Shown in pieces: positions 35,763-52,811 of a DNA stretch of 64,000 nt. The position numbers and the translations under genes are program-made. The notes beneath the pieces were generated by a model. The model worked only from the letters and a program-made list of their open reading frames with translations. It was not told the DNA's origin and ran no database searches. This DNA comes from Seriola aureovittata (lineage: Eukaryota > Chordata > Actinopteri > Carangiformes > Carangidae), in NCBI RefSeq assembly GCF_021018895.1, contig NC_079375.1:19756492-19820491 (forward strand), written 5' to 3'. Within the stretch, counting starts at the first letter, position 1; each line of letters opens with the position of its first letter.

Positions 35763-38182
35763 TTAAACCGCCGTGCTTTTGGTCCCGATGTGCGGCCTTG
35801 CAAACTCCACAAAGTCATCAATAAGGACAGGCCATGCTCCTATTGAACATAAAAACAAAACTAGTTGAATAAATTGACTCCAATGATTTCAATATTGTGT
35901 AAACCATTGTTGAAGGATGTGAGGGAACAACTGCGGGTCAAAGATGTAAAGAATTTCCCAATACAGCCGACTGTAAGCACTGTACAAACCTTCCTCATCA
36001 TAATTCGACATGTCATCTGTGATCATTGTGCTGAAGTCTAGTAAGAGGTTCCAAGTGTCCTTAGGAATTGATCTTTTGTGGTGCTCCTGCAATAGGAGTA
36101 GGGCAGAGTTGAAGCAACCGAACAATATTTGCATTTTTAGAGTAGTCTTGAGTGTGATTATCAACTTACAACTAAAAATTTGTTCCACAAGTCCAAGAAC
36201 TTGAATCTTCCAGCCAGTACTAAATTCCAATATGCAATTGCCATTTCTAAATCTGTGAGAAAACCACAAAGAGGTTAATATACATTAAAAAATAAATAAA
36301 AAAAACACAAAAGAAGGTATGATGAACATAATGAGACTTACCCAAACCTTTCTGGCCGGGATTCTTTGCAAAATTAAATGTAAACTGGTAAAAGTCCTTA
36401 AATTTCCCTTGGTCCTTTAACTCTTGCTCCATCTTTGGCAGCTGAGCTTTTAACTTCTCTATACTGTCACACCTGAGGAAACATAAAGCAAACTTAGTTT
36501 TTACTGGACAAAGAGATAACTTAATTTGTTCCTAGAATATTTCAGCATTCAAATAAGCTGTATGCACTACAGTGTTAAGATGTTTGAATGGATCTACAGT
36601 ATATACATGTAAATGGGAAACAGTTTAAGTGACTGTTTACAAAGACTGCATGGTTACCACATTAACACAATTTAGTCAACATTCTCCGAAACAACCTGAG
36701 TATTTACATTAATACATGTGGCATCTTCTGATTTTAGTAACACAATTGAAGGGCATTTTAGATAAATGTGCCGCAGTCCTTTCATGACCCGCAGACACAC
36801 TTTATATTGAAATTCTACTTAAAATCAAGTCAGCATTTAAATTATTGTTGCCTGTTTTCCTGTGGTCTGTGAGTTTATAATGCTTAAGTTCACTTCCCAG
36901 AAACCAGAGGAGCAGTTTCATGAGAGAACAAAGTTTGTTCTGTTCTCTCGTGTTTGTACAGTCTGAAAAATACATTCTCACCCTTGTTCAGCCATGCCAT
37001 CCATGAACTCCTGTTTTGAGAACTCGCACTGTGTTGCTGCTCTGAACTTCCAGGCTATGAGGAGGACACTTATACTGGCTGGATCCAAACCCAGGTCATC
37101 ACAGAACTGCTGGATCCCGTCAATGCCGATCTTGTTGTCATCATGAGGATCTAGAAGTAAGAGTGGGAAGAGTGATTATTAATTTTCAGCCCTATGGAAA
37201 ATTTGTAACAACCCAAAAATTGCCTTGAGCCTTGTTGTGGTGCTTTATTCTTGTACATGAAAAAGGCTTCCCATACCTCTGTATCTGTTGTACAGCTGCT
37301 CGAGCTTCTTCTTGTCTAAGACTCCCTTTAGATGTGAAACATAGAGCTCTGGATTTTGGAAAAACTTGTCCGTGGCAACATCTAGTTTCCAGTCATTCTG
37401 TGACAGACAGGTCAGTGCAGTCTTCTCATTGGATTGTGTGAAAATCATGAACTGGCGAACTTTATCCTTCTGTGAGGACTTCAGCTTGTTCTGCACAAAA
37501 ACAAGCACACATCACATGAAACGCAACAACACTGTTGTTGCAATAATACACGATTAGATTACTATGAAAAACAACAATAACACAACGAAACGCATTTTTT
37601 CTTTAACACAATAACTACATTTATCAGTTGTCTAACACGATTATATCAACAACAGCCTGCATATGACTGCAGGACTCATACCATCCAAAATGTCACATAA
37701 TAACCACAAAGGACAGGCTAGTTGTTAGCTACATAAGGACTGAACCATGGTGAAACACACCTAAATAGCAGTAAGAGAACTAGCAATAACAAGCGACCTG
37801 ACAGCAGTGACCGACTTTCAGTGTGTAAGCTGCCTGGTATCTTTACAATTGTGATAACACTGGACTAGCCATCTAGTCTTAAATCCTGTCGACAATAATT
37901 CATAACTTACACTGCTACGGAGTATGTAATTTTGTTTGTCAGCTGTTTTAAATGATAGCAAGCTTAGCTAGCTAACTAGGCGAGCTGGCTAGTCTCACCG
38001 TGAGCTAGTTGGCTAATGCTAACGAAGAGAGCTACATTTGTTTTCTTTTTATGGAGGTAATATAGCGTCATTGCCGCACTTTTTAAATTTATATTAACAA
38101 CATCAAAGTGATAGCTTGTGTATGTAAGAGCTGTTTACATTTGCATTAAGGCACCAGGATAAAAAGAGTCATTTCTTACCAT
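35763..38182 (-). CDS. dcun1d1: DCN1-like protein 1, cullin neddylation co-E3 (7 coding exons)
   Basis: DCUN1D1 binds cullins and the N-acetylated tail of UBE2M to promote NEDD8 transfer and so activates cullin-RING ligases. Exons (minus): 38182-38180, 37490-37277, 37150-36982, 36472-36342, 36252-36170, 36086-35990 and 35839-35763; 257 codons plus stop, against 259 in human. Exon 1 supplies only the start codon, spliced to AACAAGCTGAAG. The UBA-like N-terminus ([20 protein letters not shown]) is followed by the PONY/DCUN1 domain with [41 protein letters not shown] and [20 protein letters not shown], ending in [15 protein letters not shown]. All motifs align with human. dcun1d1 is transcribed divergently from setd9, with 356 bases between start codons. 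Human DCUN1D2 is a close paralogue, but the C-terminus and the neighbouring ccdc39 and eif4a2 favour DCUN1D1. Confidence 0.94.
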
Positions 38183-38538
38183 GTTTGTCTTCGCCCGACT
38201 CCCTCTCCTCCCATCCAGCTGGCTAACGCGTGTAAAGTTTTCACGAGTCACGTACATTTTTTTCCGGATGAAGGATACCTCTTCAAATTAAAAGCACATA
38301 ATTAATCGCTTCACGGTGATATGATTTCCTTAAAGGTTAAATATCCCCCTTTCTACAAATTGCATAGCATATTATTCCCATTTATCGTAACACATTATCA
38401 AAGTGCAAAACCTTCGAACGAATTTGGAAATATTAACAAGTGTCGCTTTTTATTTTGAAGTAACTTGTCGGAAGTGACTGCAGAAAACCTTTATATTAGC
38501 TGATTCCTCCGTGTCCAGTCTGTCAGACGTCGCGCTGA
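38183..38538. promoter_or_regulatory. Shared divergent promoter of dcun1d1 and setd9
   Basis: Only 356 bases separate the two start codons, so both 5' UTRs and core promoters must lie here. I see no clear TATA box on either strand in the expected place. The segment is not strongly GC-rich. Its bidirectional role is inferred from spacing. Confidence 0.6.
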
Positions 38539-39399
38539 ATGTTCCGAACTGCCCTAAAAAGATTTCAGAAGAAATGGAAATCATACAGACACAGATTTGT
38601 GCCTTGGGTTGTACTGAACCTGTCTAAAAACGAGAAAACTCTGCGAAAGGTGACGGAGCGCTCGAAAGACAAACTAGTCCCAGATGTAGAGGTTTCACGG
38701 AGCCTGCTGAAGCTTTTCAGAGTACTGCTGAGGAGTCATGGGGCTAATCACTGGGATCTCCGTGCGGCTCAAACTCACTTTCACAGACAGGTAACAAGTG
38801 AAGAAGAGCAGTATGAAGGAAATCCAGCGTTTGGGTATGATGCCATGTTACAGACTCTCGGATTCTGCATTGACCGGCAGCCTAGCACTTTGTCCTTTGC
38901 AGGAAGTGGAGTGTTTGTCACCAAGGGATTTGTACCCAAAGGAGCTACAGTTGCCATGTACCCTGGCACAGTCTATCAAGCCTATGAGCCTATTCTTCTC
39001 CAGTCCATTAGAAACCCTTTTGTATTCAGGTGTATTGATGGTGTCTTGGTCGATGGAAATGACAAAGGCATCTCCAAAATGGTGTTCAAGTCCTGCAGTG
39101 GCAGGGACAGAATAGGGCCCTTCATGATGAGTGACACCAGCTGGCTGACAGCCACTCCACAAAACCCACTTGCTGTGGGCCAGTATGTGAACAACTGCTC
39201 TAACGAGTTTCCAGCTAATGTGTGCTACCAGGAATATGACGTGCCAGACAAGTTTCCTATCGAGCTCCACCAGTATCTCCCTAATGTCAACTACAGCCAG
39301 GACACACAGAGGCCTCTCCGGTGTGTTGTCCTTGTTTCACTCAGAGACATTAAAGCAGGGGAGGAACTCTTCTCCAACTACTACACCATTGTGCATTAG
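38539..39399 (+). CDS. setd9: SET domain-containing protein 9, single coding exon
   Basis: SETD9 is a SET-domain protein of the putative methyltransferase class; its substrate is not established. One uninterrupted frame encodes 286 residues (human about 299). An in-frame TGA sits immediately before the ATG, fixing the start. A basic N-terminus (residues 1-25) is followed by a helical region, then SET motifs: GSGVFVTKGFVPKGATVAMYPG (about 122-143), the NNCSNEFPANVCY segment (218-230) corresponding to the cofactor-binding NH region, and the C-terminal AGEELFSNYY (273-282). The human gene has several introns, and none interrupts the frame here. The sequence is intact, with no frameshift, so it is probably functional. 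It stands head-to-head with dcun1d1. Whether it is a retrocopy or the only setd9 of this fish cannot be decided from one window. Confidence 0.92.
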   Translation: MFRTALKRFQKKWKSYRHRFVPWVVLNLSKNEKTLRKVTERSKDKLVPDVEVSRSLLKLFRVLLRSHGANHWDLRAAQTHFHRQVTSEEEQYEGNPAFGYDAMLQTLGFCIDRQPSTLSFAGSGVFVTKGFVPKGATVAMYPGTVYQAYEPILLQSIRNPFVFRCIDGVLVDGNDKGISKMVFKSCSGRDRIGPFMMSDTSWLTATPQNPLAVGQYVNNCSNEFPANVCYQEYDVPDKFPIELHQYLPNVNYSQDTQRPLRCVVLVSLRDIKAGEELFSNYYTIVH

Positions 39400-39835
39400 A
39401 ATTGAAATATACTCCATTGTTCTGCTTTGGTTTCAGAACAGAAGAGAATGAACATTTTTGAAATTCAAACAACATTGTTATCATTGTTTGTATTTAATGG
39501 CAAAACCACTCATTTTTAAAAACGTTGTCTTTGTACATTCAGCAATGCTTATTAACAAGTAAGAGCAAAATATGTCTCGTATGGTTTGTTGTAATAGGCA
39601 AGAAACAAAACTGCTGTTATTTGTTTGGAAGCATAATGCAAGAATATACAGAAATATGGAAGATTAGTTGAGCCAGGCCACATAAGATATATAGTATAGT
39701 ATATGCCAGACCTGAGCACATGACAGAAGAGGTATTCAGATCTTTTACTACAGTAAAAGTAGCAATACTGCATTCAAAATGTTATATGTGTGAAATACAA
39801 ATGTGTTATCATCAAAATATACTTAAATGTTCAGA

Positions 39836-39841
39836 AATAAA
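39836..39841 (+). terminator. Poly(A) signal AATAAA, setd9
   Basis: A canonical AATAAA lies 437 bases downstream of the setd9 stop. No closer canonical signal was seen. Confidence 0.5.
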
Positions 39842-39849
39842 CAATTATA

Positions 39850-41188
39850 CAGTATGCAAAATAACCTGTTTATAGTATGTTATTTATTAACTAAAAACTG
39901 TGTACACCATGCTGTGATAGAGGTGGAGTTAGTAATGTTGGGTATAGTTTGAACAGTGCATAAATGTGTTCACATGTTTTGGATGAAAACCATAACCTTT
40001 TAAGGAACTGGTAACTAGCTGGCAAATAAGTGGAGTGGAGTAAAAAGTACAATATTTCCCTCTGAAATGTATTGGAATGAAAAGTAGCATATAATTGACC
40101 TATTCAAGTAAAGTACAAGTACCTCAGAATTGTAAAGTTCAGTAACAGAGACACGGATGGCTAGAACTTGAAGAAAAGAAGATGGTATACAAAGAATCTG
40201 GTCATGTTAATTGGTCACAGTGAGATTAATTCAACTTTTAACATAAAAGAGAGACGCCAAATTAAATACATCATCAACAGATAAAATATATGATGTTTGC
40301 TGTTATAGTGTAATACAGATCAGTGTTTAAAATTAGAGGCTGAAAGAAGACTGGAGAGAAAGGTCAAATTAATTACTTTAATTTGGAGATACTCAAGTGG
40401 AGACCATTTTTCAGTATGCTGCCATAAAACTTTTCACAGCAACTGAAAAAGCAATGGTTGGTAAAAACAGGTTTGTCTGTCCAATCAGGTTTCTTGAGGA
40501 TGTTCAATGTACATAGTCTCTTTTTGCTTTACCTGGTGCAATACACACGCCATTTACATATGAGAGGGATTGTATACTTGTTGGTTACTATTATGTTTCA
40601 AAACCTGTCTCCAGTTTTCTCTCAAAGAAAGAATGTATTATGCAGTTCAAAGTTGTGATTAGCATCTCACTGACTGCTATACTACAAAGCTGCCTAAGTC
40701 AACTTATTAAAGCAGGGAAAAAGGTAAAAAAAATTAGAAAAAAAAAGTCAGACACAACATTCACTGCTGCAAATCTTCTAAACTTCCTCCCAAGCAAATT
40801 GGTTTCATGATGATGGAGACTTAAATCTGTTTTATCAGTCTGTCAATTTTGTTCTAAATGTATTGCATTTAATTTTATTTAATGAACACCACATGCGTCG
40901 GCCTCATACGAACCCTCTCTCCAAAAATGTTGCACAACCTTGTCAGGCCGAGTTTTGACCTGTCAGGGACACTGTAGCAGCCCGAGCACCACTCATTACT
41001 GCAATATCCTTCCGCTGAGAAATATAGTCTGAAACAATTTTCACATTTTTATAGGTTATTGGCATGCACCCTTATCTATATCAGATAGTCAATAAAATGT
41101 AGTGCAATCCAAACATTAAGTCAGTCAAATGAGACCACACTGTCAACGAAAATGAGCATTGAGTTCATCGGTGAAAATAGTCCGGCTG
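39850..41188. other. Interval between setd9 and eif4a2
   Basis: AT-rich, with no exon, RNA gene or clear repeat recognised. The A-rich stretch near 40725-40747 and the GC-richer segment from 40900 onward mark the approach to the eif4a2 promoter. Confidence 0.5.
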
Positions 41189-41225
41189 CATAAAGGCAGT
41201 TGGCATCGCCATCAGCGATCTTTCC
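41189..41225 (+). promoter_or_regulatory. Candidate core promoter and TOP start of eif4a2
   Basis: A TATA-like CATAAAG (41189-41195) lies 31 bases upstream of CTTTCC (41220-41225), a pyrimidine run beginning with C as in 5' TOP mRNAs. The start codon follows 34 bases later at 41254. Translation-factor and snoRNA-host genes typically have TOP promoters. The TSS itself is inferred. Confidence 0.4.
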
Positions 41226-41253
41226 AGTCGCATGCTGAAGTTGGGGACGGATC

Positions 41254-45544
<4,291 letters not shown>

Positions 45545-46182
45545 GCCCTGAGGTTTATTTCCTTTTTTTTTCTTTCTTTTTTTTAAAACGCAGTGATAGC
45601 GATCGTCCACTTGCATTGTGCTTATTATTCGAGGGGGAAAAAACTTCTCAATGCTAAACCTTGGATCAGAATTTTGGTATGTGTTAAAAGCGAGGTGACT
45701 TCTATGGTGGTCCCTCTCAGACAGTTGTAGATTCTAACCTCGACAGTCGGCTGGTTGGAGCTACAAAGCCATGGGGTCTGTAAACATTAAGGTCCTTATC
45801 AGGTATTTCTTTCCATGTTCAATTAAGATGCGTGTATTCGATGTTCTCCACCATTTAGTAACTTACTTGTGGACTAAAAGGTATAAGTGCTGTATAAAGT
45901 CTGCAAATTATGTTATGCTAACATATGTGCGATGTATTGTGGGCCTGCTTAATAGAGGCACTTGTCATGTTATACTGTAGATTCACTTGCTTTTTGTTAT
46001 CTTTTGTGAATGTGTTAATTTAAATGTATCATATTTTTTATCCCACTTGCTTTATCAGAATTCCTCACTGGTTGGCCATATTTTGCTGACATGTGGTTTT
46101 ACCCTTTCCAGAGTATATTGCTATTTCCCAACCCTTGACTACTTTTCAGATTTCCTCCTCCCCAGAATTGTATGAATGTCTT

Positions 46183-46188
46183 AATAAA
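46183..46188 (+). terminator. Poly(A) signal AATAAA, eif4a2
   Basis: AATAAA occurs 639 bases after the eif4a2 stop in CTTAATAAACTG, followed by a T/G-rich stretch. The preceding AT-rich 3' UTR has no closer canonical signal. Confidence 0.7.
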
Positions 46189-46205
46189 CTGAAATTGCTG
46201 TAAGT

Positions 46206-48250
46206 AAACTTGCTTTGTCTGTTATGAAACACTAGTGTCCACTAGAGTTTGTACTTAAGGATGAATTTTTCTGCTGTTTCATTTAGCACTAGGGGCCAAA
46301 CATTGAGTGAACCTGCTGTTGATGGACACAATCTTTAAGTAACTGCTGGAACTGAAAAGACACCTACACACTTAATATGGCAGAGTTGAAGCATGAGGCA
46401 GGGGGAGGATCTGTGGGCACAGTTGAGGAAGACTAGTTACCAGCACCACCTACTGGCAAGCCAACAGTAAGACCTGATGTAGGAATAATGGCGTACGTAC
46501 ATATACATATATGGCCCTATAGCTGTAATGTTTAAGTCAACAACACGTCTCAATGCACCAGTCTTCCATAGCTGCAATCATGCATGTGAGACCTTTATAC
46601 AACTAATAGTTTTGTCTGTTCAGCATTATTTTCTGAGCTCCCACTTATCAATATTTATATACAAATTGAACACAGGAAATGCTGTGTTGAGTGAAAGGGA
46701 GTTGCTTTCTTCAGGCATCAAGCTTAATATCTGATTTTTAATTTGTTTAATGAATTAACTTAAAATGAGCATTTAAGAGTGCATGCTTAATTGTTTTAAC
46801 CTTACACTAAAAAACTTTGAATAACATAATATATACACGTATAAAATATTAATTAACCACTAATGTGACAAGAGGCAACTTTAGCTCAATTGAAAAGCTA
46901 AACGTCAAACAGAACCTTGCGTGCTGCACAGAAGTCTGATACAGACAGTAGAATATAGCTTATGCTACAGCTGCTCTTAGATGTGCGTAGGGAGAGAGGT
47001 CATGCAGGCCTTTTGGCAGGGCACATTTTTTATATTTAACCTCAGCGACACTTTCCAGTCATGATCTAGAAAAAGTCGATCCTCTTTACCCTGCAGGTTT
47101 CAGCACACCATTATTTACTTCATTACTATCAGCCTTGGCAAAATATACTCAGACCTCATCTGCCTTCAGCTTTTTGCTACAGTAATCAAAATTGGTTGAA
47201 TTTGATTATTATCTTCTTATTATAACGTGCTGAGGAGGTGGATTACCTAACTAGCAATCAGTACAATCTGTACTATGAAATATTTAACACAGATGACAGG
47301 GAGATAGCAAATTATAAACAAAAACTGAATTTGAATACATCTCAAGACCCTGTTGTCACATGACATTTTTAAGGCACTAAGTTATGATACTTTCAAGTTA
47401 CACTACCAGTAAGTGTCTGAAGGATGAAGTTATACAAGCAAGATGTTTATCATTTTTCTTGCAAAATGATCAGGATGCATTGCTGTAATGCTGTTTCACC
47501 TCACCATGATGGCAGTGAGATTGTAAAGTGGTATGTGGTTAAACATTCATGTCTTCATGCAAGACATTTTAAGTATTTTAAGCTATAAACTGATAAATCA
47601 TTGACTTTAGGGAAATGTCATAGCGTCTCAATTAGAGGTTTAACCTTCAGGACTGTGACATTCATGTGGGTAAAGAGCTTCTGTACTGGAAAACATAAAA
47701 CTGTATTTGTACTCTGAATGCTTGTCTGCTGGTTTGTGCCTGCACCATAGAGACATACATACACTATAAAGAACCACTGCTTTCCACTTAAAATAAAAAT
47801 GTCAGCTGTCACTTTTCTTCAAAATGTCTGTATCCTTGGGCATATGTAATAATCCCTTACATTTAATACATTAAGGGCCCAACTGACCTCTCAATAAAAG
47901 TGAATAATGTAGCTTGTGTAGTGTTTTAAATTGTGTCATAATCAGTTTTGCAGGTAAGAATAATGAATGTTTTCTGTACAACTGATTCCTGTATCTTCTA
48001 TACGACGTCCTTTTTCAGTTTGCCATTTGATATGTATTCTTCATTGTTCTTCTCATAATATTTAGCCAGCCTGTACAAACAGTGTCCAAACACCACAAGT
48101 CCTGACATGATGGAAGGAAATCTGATATGCTCTCCGATATGTAAACCAGTTCAACCTCTTTCTCCTATTTTCTGTGAATTTTAGATGAGTGTGAAACAAG
48201 CCACTTGTTTGTTTGACATTAACAAGATAAAGTGTGAATTAATGAGCTTA
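46206..48250. other. Intergenic interval downstream of eif4a2
   Basis: AT-rich sequence without a convincing exon, RNA gene or recognised repeat. Reading frames are all short and unsupported by composition or splice sites. Confidence 0.5.
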
Positions 48251-48254
48251 AAAG

Positions 48255-48985
48255 TCGCTGGTCGGCTGATTTTTGTTACCTTTGGACAAAGCCAGGCCAG
48301 CTGTTTCCAGTCTTAATGCTAAGCTAAGTTAGCCAGCTGCAGCCTGTAGCTTCAAAATATCTGTCCACATAGGACACAGGAGAAAAGTCTGAAATGAATC
48401 TAAATCGTGTTCTATGTGACCAGGATATTTGAAACAATAAAATTATTTGGAAAATGTAGTTGTATAACTAAGAAAAAGAGAGTCTTATGCCAGTAAACCA
48501 CATGTCCTAGATTTCATGGATTGATGTGGAATTTGCTATATTATTGTACTGTCCAATAATACAGCTGTTTGTGTGGGACTCAACCTCTTCCTTTAATAAA
48601 TATCGGGAAATTGTTTATTTGCTTTCTTTCCAAGAGTTAGATGAGAAGATTAATACCACTCATGTCTTTAAATAGCTGCGAGGAAACGATTAGCTTACTT
48701 TAGTATAATGAATGTAAACATATGGGTTAGTCTAAAGGTAATAAAAGTCCACCTACTAGTTTTCAACTGTAAACGGTTTGTTTTTTGTTTAACTAATAAA
48801 TTGTTATCGTAATTAGTGGGCTTTACACATGCTGGAGGGTAGAATCATAGTTCCCCTTTCCAGTCTAAGAAAACTGTCTTCAGGCTGTAGTTTTACTTTT
48901 TGGCATACAGAGTTGAGTGTGATATCAATCTTCTAATCTAACAGACAGCAAGTATATTTCCAAAATGTCAAACTATTCCTTTAAG
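48255..48985. repeat. Dispersed teleost repeat, rearranged or interrupted
   Basis: Three blocks belong to one repeat type I recall from many fish genomes. These are TTTGGACAAAGCCAGGCCAGCTGTTTCC with AATGCTAAGCTAAG (48280-48330), GCTTTCTTTCCAAGAGTTAGATGAGAAGAT (48620-48655), and ATTTCCAAAATGTCAAACTATTCCTTTAA (48955-48983). The middle block is in the opposite orientation to the outer ones. This suggests two copies or a nested, inverted insertion. There is no coding capacity. Confidence 0.55.
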
Positions 48986-49039
48986 TCACTGGAACCTGTC
49001 TATTTTCAAGCTTCTTATTTGAATCAGGAAATTTTAAAT

Positions 49040-50265
49040 GCCATTGACTACACTCCAGAGGAGCTGTACAACATCTTCATCAACATGTTGCCTTGACACC
49101 CTCCCAACAAACTAATGTTTCTAGCTGCTTGGCAACAGACTTACTGCACATAGTTAACAGCTCCCTCCTATCAGGCATTTCCAAAATTTAACAGCTACTA
49201 AAAAAGGGTAGCCTGGATGCCTTTTTAATTAGCAAATATAAATCTATATCAAATCTACATTTCATAAGTAAATTAGCTGAAAAGGATGTCTCCCAACAAC
49301 TTAACACATTTAACTGTAAATGGTCTTTTAGACAAATTCAAATTAGATTATTGACCCCATCACAGCACTGAAACTGTTCTGATTAAGGCCCTAAATGACG
49401 TACGCATGAACCCTGATTCAGGCAAAATTTCAGTCCTTGTGTTACTGGATCTTGGTGCTGCTTTTGACACTGTTCAATTCTACTAGACACTTCGATTGGT
49501 TCAGGTCATATCTGCAAAACAGGGACTATTTTGCTTCTATTGGCAACTTCATGACCAAGCTAGCTTGACATGTGGAGTACCTCAAGTTTCAGTTCTGGGA
49601 CCTCTCCTATTTAACGTCTGTATGTTTTCACTAGGCTGTATTGTGCATAAACTGTTGCACATCTTCTTTCCCTTTTTTGAAGCCGAAAAATCAAGTCAGA
49701 AATCTTGGTGTTATTATTGACTGATTTAAATTTTAACTTCCAAATCAAGACTATTACAAAATTGGCCTATTATCTTTTTAAAAATGTAGCAAGAATTAGA
49801 GGACACATGTCTAAACAAAATCTAGAAAAACTAATGCATGCTTTAATTTCCAGCAGGTTAGACTAAAAAATCTCAAACAAGCACTGAGGCAGCTACAACT
49901 CATTCAGACTGAAGCTGCTGAACATATTGCACCAGTTCTCCGCATCATCTCTGCACTGGCTACCAGTGTCTAAAGTAATTAACTTCAAAATACTATTTAC
50001 TTGTCTACAAATCACTCAATGGTTCATTAAGGCCTTAGTATATCTCTGACTTGCTTCCACAGTATGAACCCTCCTAGTTCATCAGTAGAGTCAGTATAAT
50101 GTCACACAAGGTGAAGCTGCATTCACTTATCATGCTACACATAGCTGGAATAAATTTCCAGAAGACCATAGATGTGCCCCAACTCTGGCTGCTTTTAAAA
50201 ACAGGCTAAATACTTTAACATTCACCTCTGTTTTCAGTTGCTGCTAAAGATTAAAGTCTGACTCT
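49040..50265 (+). mobile_element. Decayed non-LTR retrotransposon (CR1/L2/Rex1-like LINE)
   Basis: The plus strand encodes broken reverse-transcriptase motifs in order: STETVLIKALNDVR with LLDLGAAFDTV (about 49364-49470), FRSYLQNRDYF (about 49500), and TCGVPQVSVLGPLLFN (about 49567-49614), where the usual G of PQG is V. Downstream, LRQLQLIQTEAAEHIAPV (about 49885-49935) matches the LQ-x-x-QNAAARV-type C-terminal motif of this clade. Frameshifts and stops break every frame and the catalytic YADD segment is lost. The element is dead; clade assignment is approximate. Confidence 0.85.
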
Positions 50266-52800
50266 TAAACACACAATGACTTTGTATGTATTCTATTGCT
50301 TTTATACCTTCTACGCATTTATACTTAATCTTAATCTTACTTAAACTTGCCTTATTCTCTCAAACCAGACAAATTTCCCCATGTGTCAATCTTGTGTGAC
50401 GCTTGTTTTAGCCGACCTAAGGTCACCTTTTACCAGGTTCTGAAGAGATGAGCCGATTATAATTCCACGGTAGGTATTTTTAAATAAGCTATAGTTATCG
50501 CTTGCCCGTGGGGCCTAACTTGTACATTGACCAGGACAGTCTGGAATGATATTTAGCACACCAACTTTGTCAACTCAATTATTGACGAGCTCCTGATTAC
50601 TTAAGTCAGCGGCTGAATCCTCGTGGGCTGATTCAGTCACCATCGCTTGAGTAAATCTAAAAATAACAGACCGGTTTCTGTCTTCAAGGGAAATTAGGCT
50701 AAACAGTTCACATATTGTACACGATATCAGAATAGTGTTTCTCATTTAAATTGATATAACTGCATATTCATCGTATTTAAATGAATATCTTAAAATCAGC
50801 CCACAGGCAGTTTAAAAATCCACTCACTTTCTGCAGTATCTACCAGATGTAGGCATCTGGTTGTGTTTTTAGGTCTGTCTAAATCCTTTGTGTGAATTAT
50901 TCTTCGTTATGTGTTGCCATGCAAACAGAGCAGCTGTTTGGTGAACAGCTAATCCGGGCAACATCACATTGGAGGGTGAGGTTCAATAAATACACATATA
51001 GACAATTCAAAGCGAGTGGATATATTCATGACCTTAAACAGGCAAACACTGACGTGTTTACTCATGCACCCATTCCCATCTTTTAATATTAAAAGGTGGG
51101 TATTCAGTGAGATGAGATTTGGTGAAACAGTGTTCTCAATGAGGGAGCCTGGCTACACCTGCAGCAGAGGATGTACAACTCGCTGTAGGGCATGAACACT
51201 GCAGATAAACACAAGAAGTAATTCCAAAAAATGTTTTTACTGAGAATAATACAACGGATAAATAACTACATAATCACACACCTTCAGTGATGTGTGAGTG
51301 TGAAAATCAAAACGTCTATTTTACTGTAGCTCTGAAATGATAAGTCAGGACAGGGGATTTCTCCTGGCTCTGTTTTAATCCGTCGTACAACTGAAAAATT
51401 ACCACAAATTTTGTTTGTGAAGGTTTACGGCATTGATCTCATGTCTGTTGAACAGTGACACAGGGCCAGCCTCAGCCATCACTGTTAGCAGTGTGTCAGA
51501 TGCCTCTGTGGATCACACACTCTGAGGACACTGATGACTTTCTGGCCGATGCCAGGGGTTATTTTGGGCTCCGCATATCACATGTCAGATGGAGAGCACC
51601 TAAAACCAAACCACAGTGAGCTTTATGCACGCTCACTCATAAGTCCATTCTTGCACTTATAAATATGCACTTATAAATAGGTGTTTGGGTAGTAAAGTGT
51701 GAGGTGCTTTCAGGCAAGATGTTTGCACTTCCACTCTAATGAGCCTTGTGTAGCAGCTACAGCGGCTCTGCTGCTCAGCAAACTGTTGCTGTTGGAAGGA
51801 TGTGAAAAGTTGATTTCCGTATTAACTGGTGTGTTAAAACCAAACAGTTTCAGAACATTGGTCTCTATGCATTTCCCACAAGTGGCTTTTTCACTCACCG
51901 CTGCAGAATGTTAAAATGCTTCCCGCCAGAACTGAGTGTGGTTAAAGACCAACAATATCTGTGTTAACGGGTGTTTTAGAGCTCTCAGTGAGCACTACAT
52001 ATCTACATACATATTGGTCATGTGATGCTCTATTTAACTTCAACAATCACTTTTACACAAAAATAGTAGCTTGATCTTGACCTTTTAGAAATTTAATGAC
52101 ATTTTTGGAAAAGCTTTTTATGATAAGTCAGACTGGTATTGATCTTCAGCAAGAAAATACACAATTTCCCCTTGATTCAAACTTTTCTTTTAAGGGAAAT
52201 CTTTACAGAAGTTTCAGGGCTCTTCTTCTGCTTCTTTCTGTGGTTAATGCTCCTGTGGTACGTGGGAACAAACTCTTTACAGAAAGGGAAGGGCGAAAAA
52301 TAATCTTTTCCACTCTACTGATTACAAATGCCACTAGGACAACGGCTGTCACATTTAATCCATAAAGACATGTACTCTTAGGAACAGAATGGAAATGTGC
52401 CGTCCAAGCACAAATCAACACAACTGTGGGAGAACTTGATGTTTTTCACATCATTTTGTTGCCTGCATGTTTGACGATTTTCTAAAACTGTTGATAGAAT
52501 TAACTTCAGCGACAAAGTGCCTTATATATCTGGGTCATAATACGTTTTTTTAAGTAATGACACTGTCGAGTTATACTTTGAGTTTTACTGTTTCCCTTGA
52601 AGTTGTAGTGAAACCATTGAAAGAGTTAAGCTGTCAGTGAAACCTTCAACTTTTCCAGTATGTCCTAATACTATAGATGTTTCCTGAGCTCATGTTCCCT
52701 GGCCAACAAACTGACATGATTGATCACTATCACTACTATTACTGCTACTACTAGTTATAATAAAGTACTTTGAAAATATTTGAAAACTAACAACAAAGTG
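50266..52800. other. Intergenic interval between LINE remnant and b3gnt5
   Basis: No gene found. The segment is AT-rich with scattered short frames. A tandem of TGCACTTATAAATA occurs near 51653-51679. The right edge near 52806 should mark the 3' limit of b3gnt5. Confidence 0.5.
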
Positions 52801-52805
52801 TAGAT

Positions 52806-52811
52806 TTTATT
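52806..52811 (-). terminator. Candidate poly(A) signal for b3gnt5 (AATAAA on minus strand)
   Basis: TTTATT reads AATAAA on the minus strand, about 0.7 kb beyond the b3gnt5 stop. An AT-rich 3' UTR between the two is consistent with this, but closer non-canonical signals are possible. Confidence 0.4.

Noticed and set aside
38848..39270. 140-codon minus-strand frame over setd9
   Set aside because: It is a shadow of the SET-domain coding sequence; codon constraint belongs to the plus strand.
49496..49720. 74-codon plus-strand frame taken as a gene
   Set aside because: It contains LINE reverse-transcriptase motifs in a broken element, so it is not a host gene.
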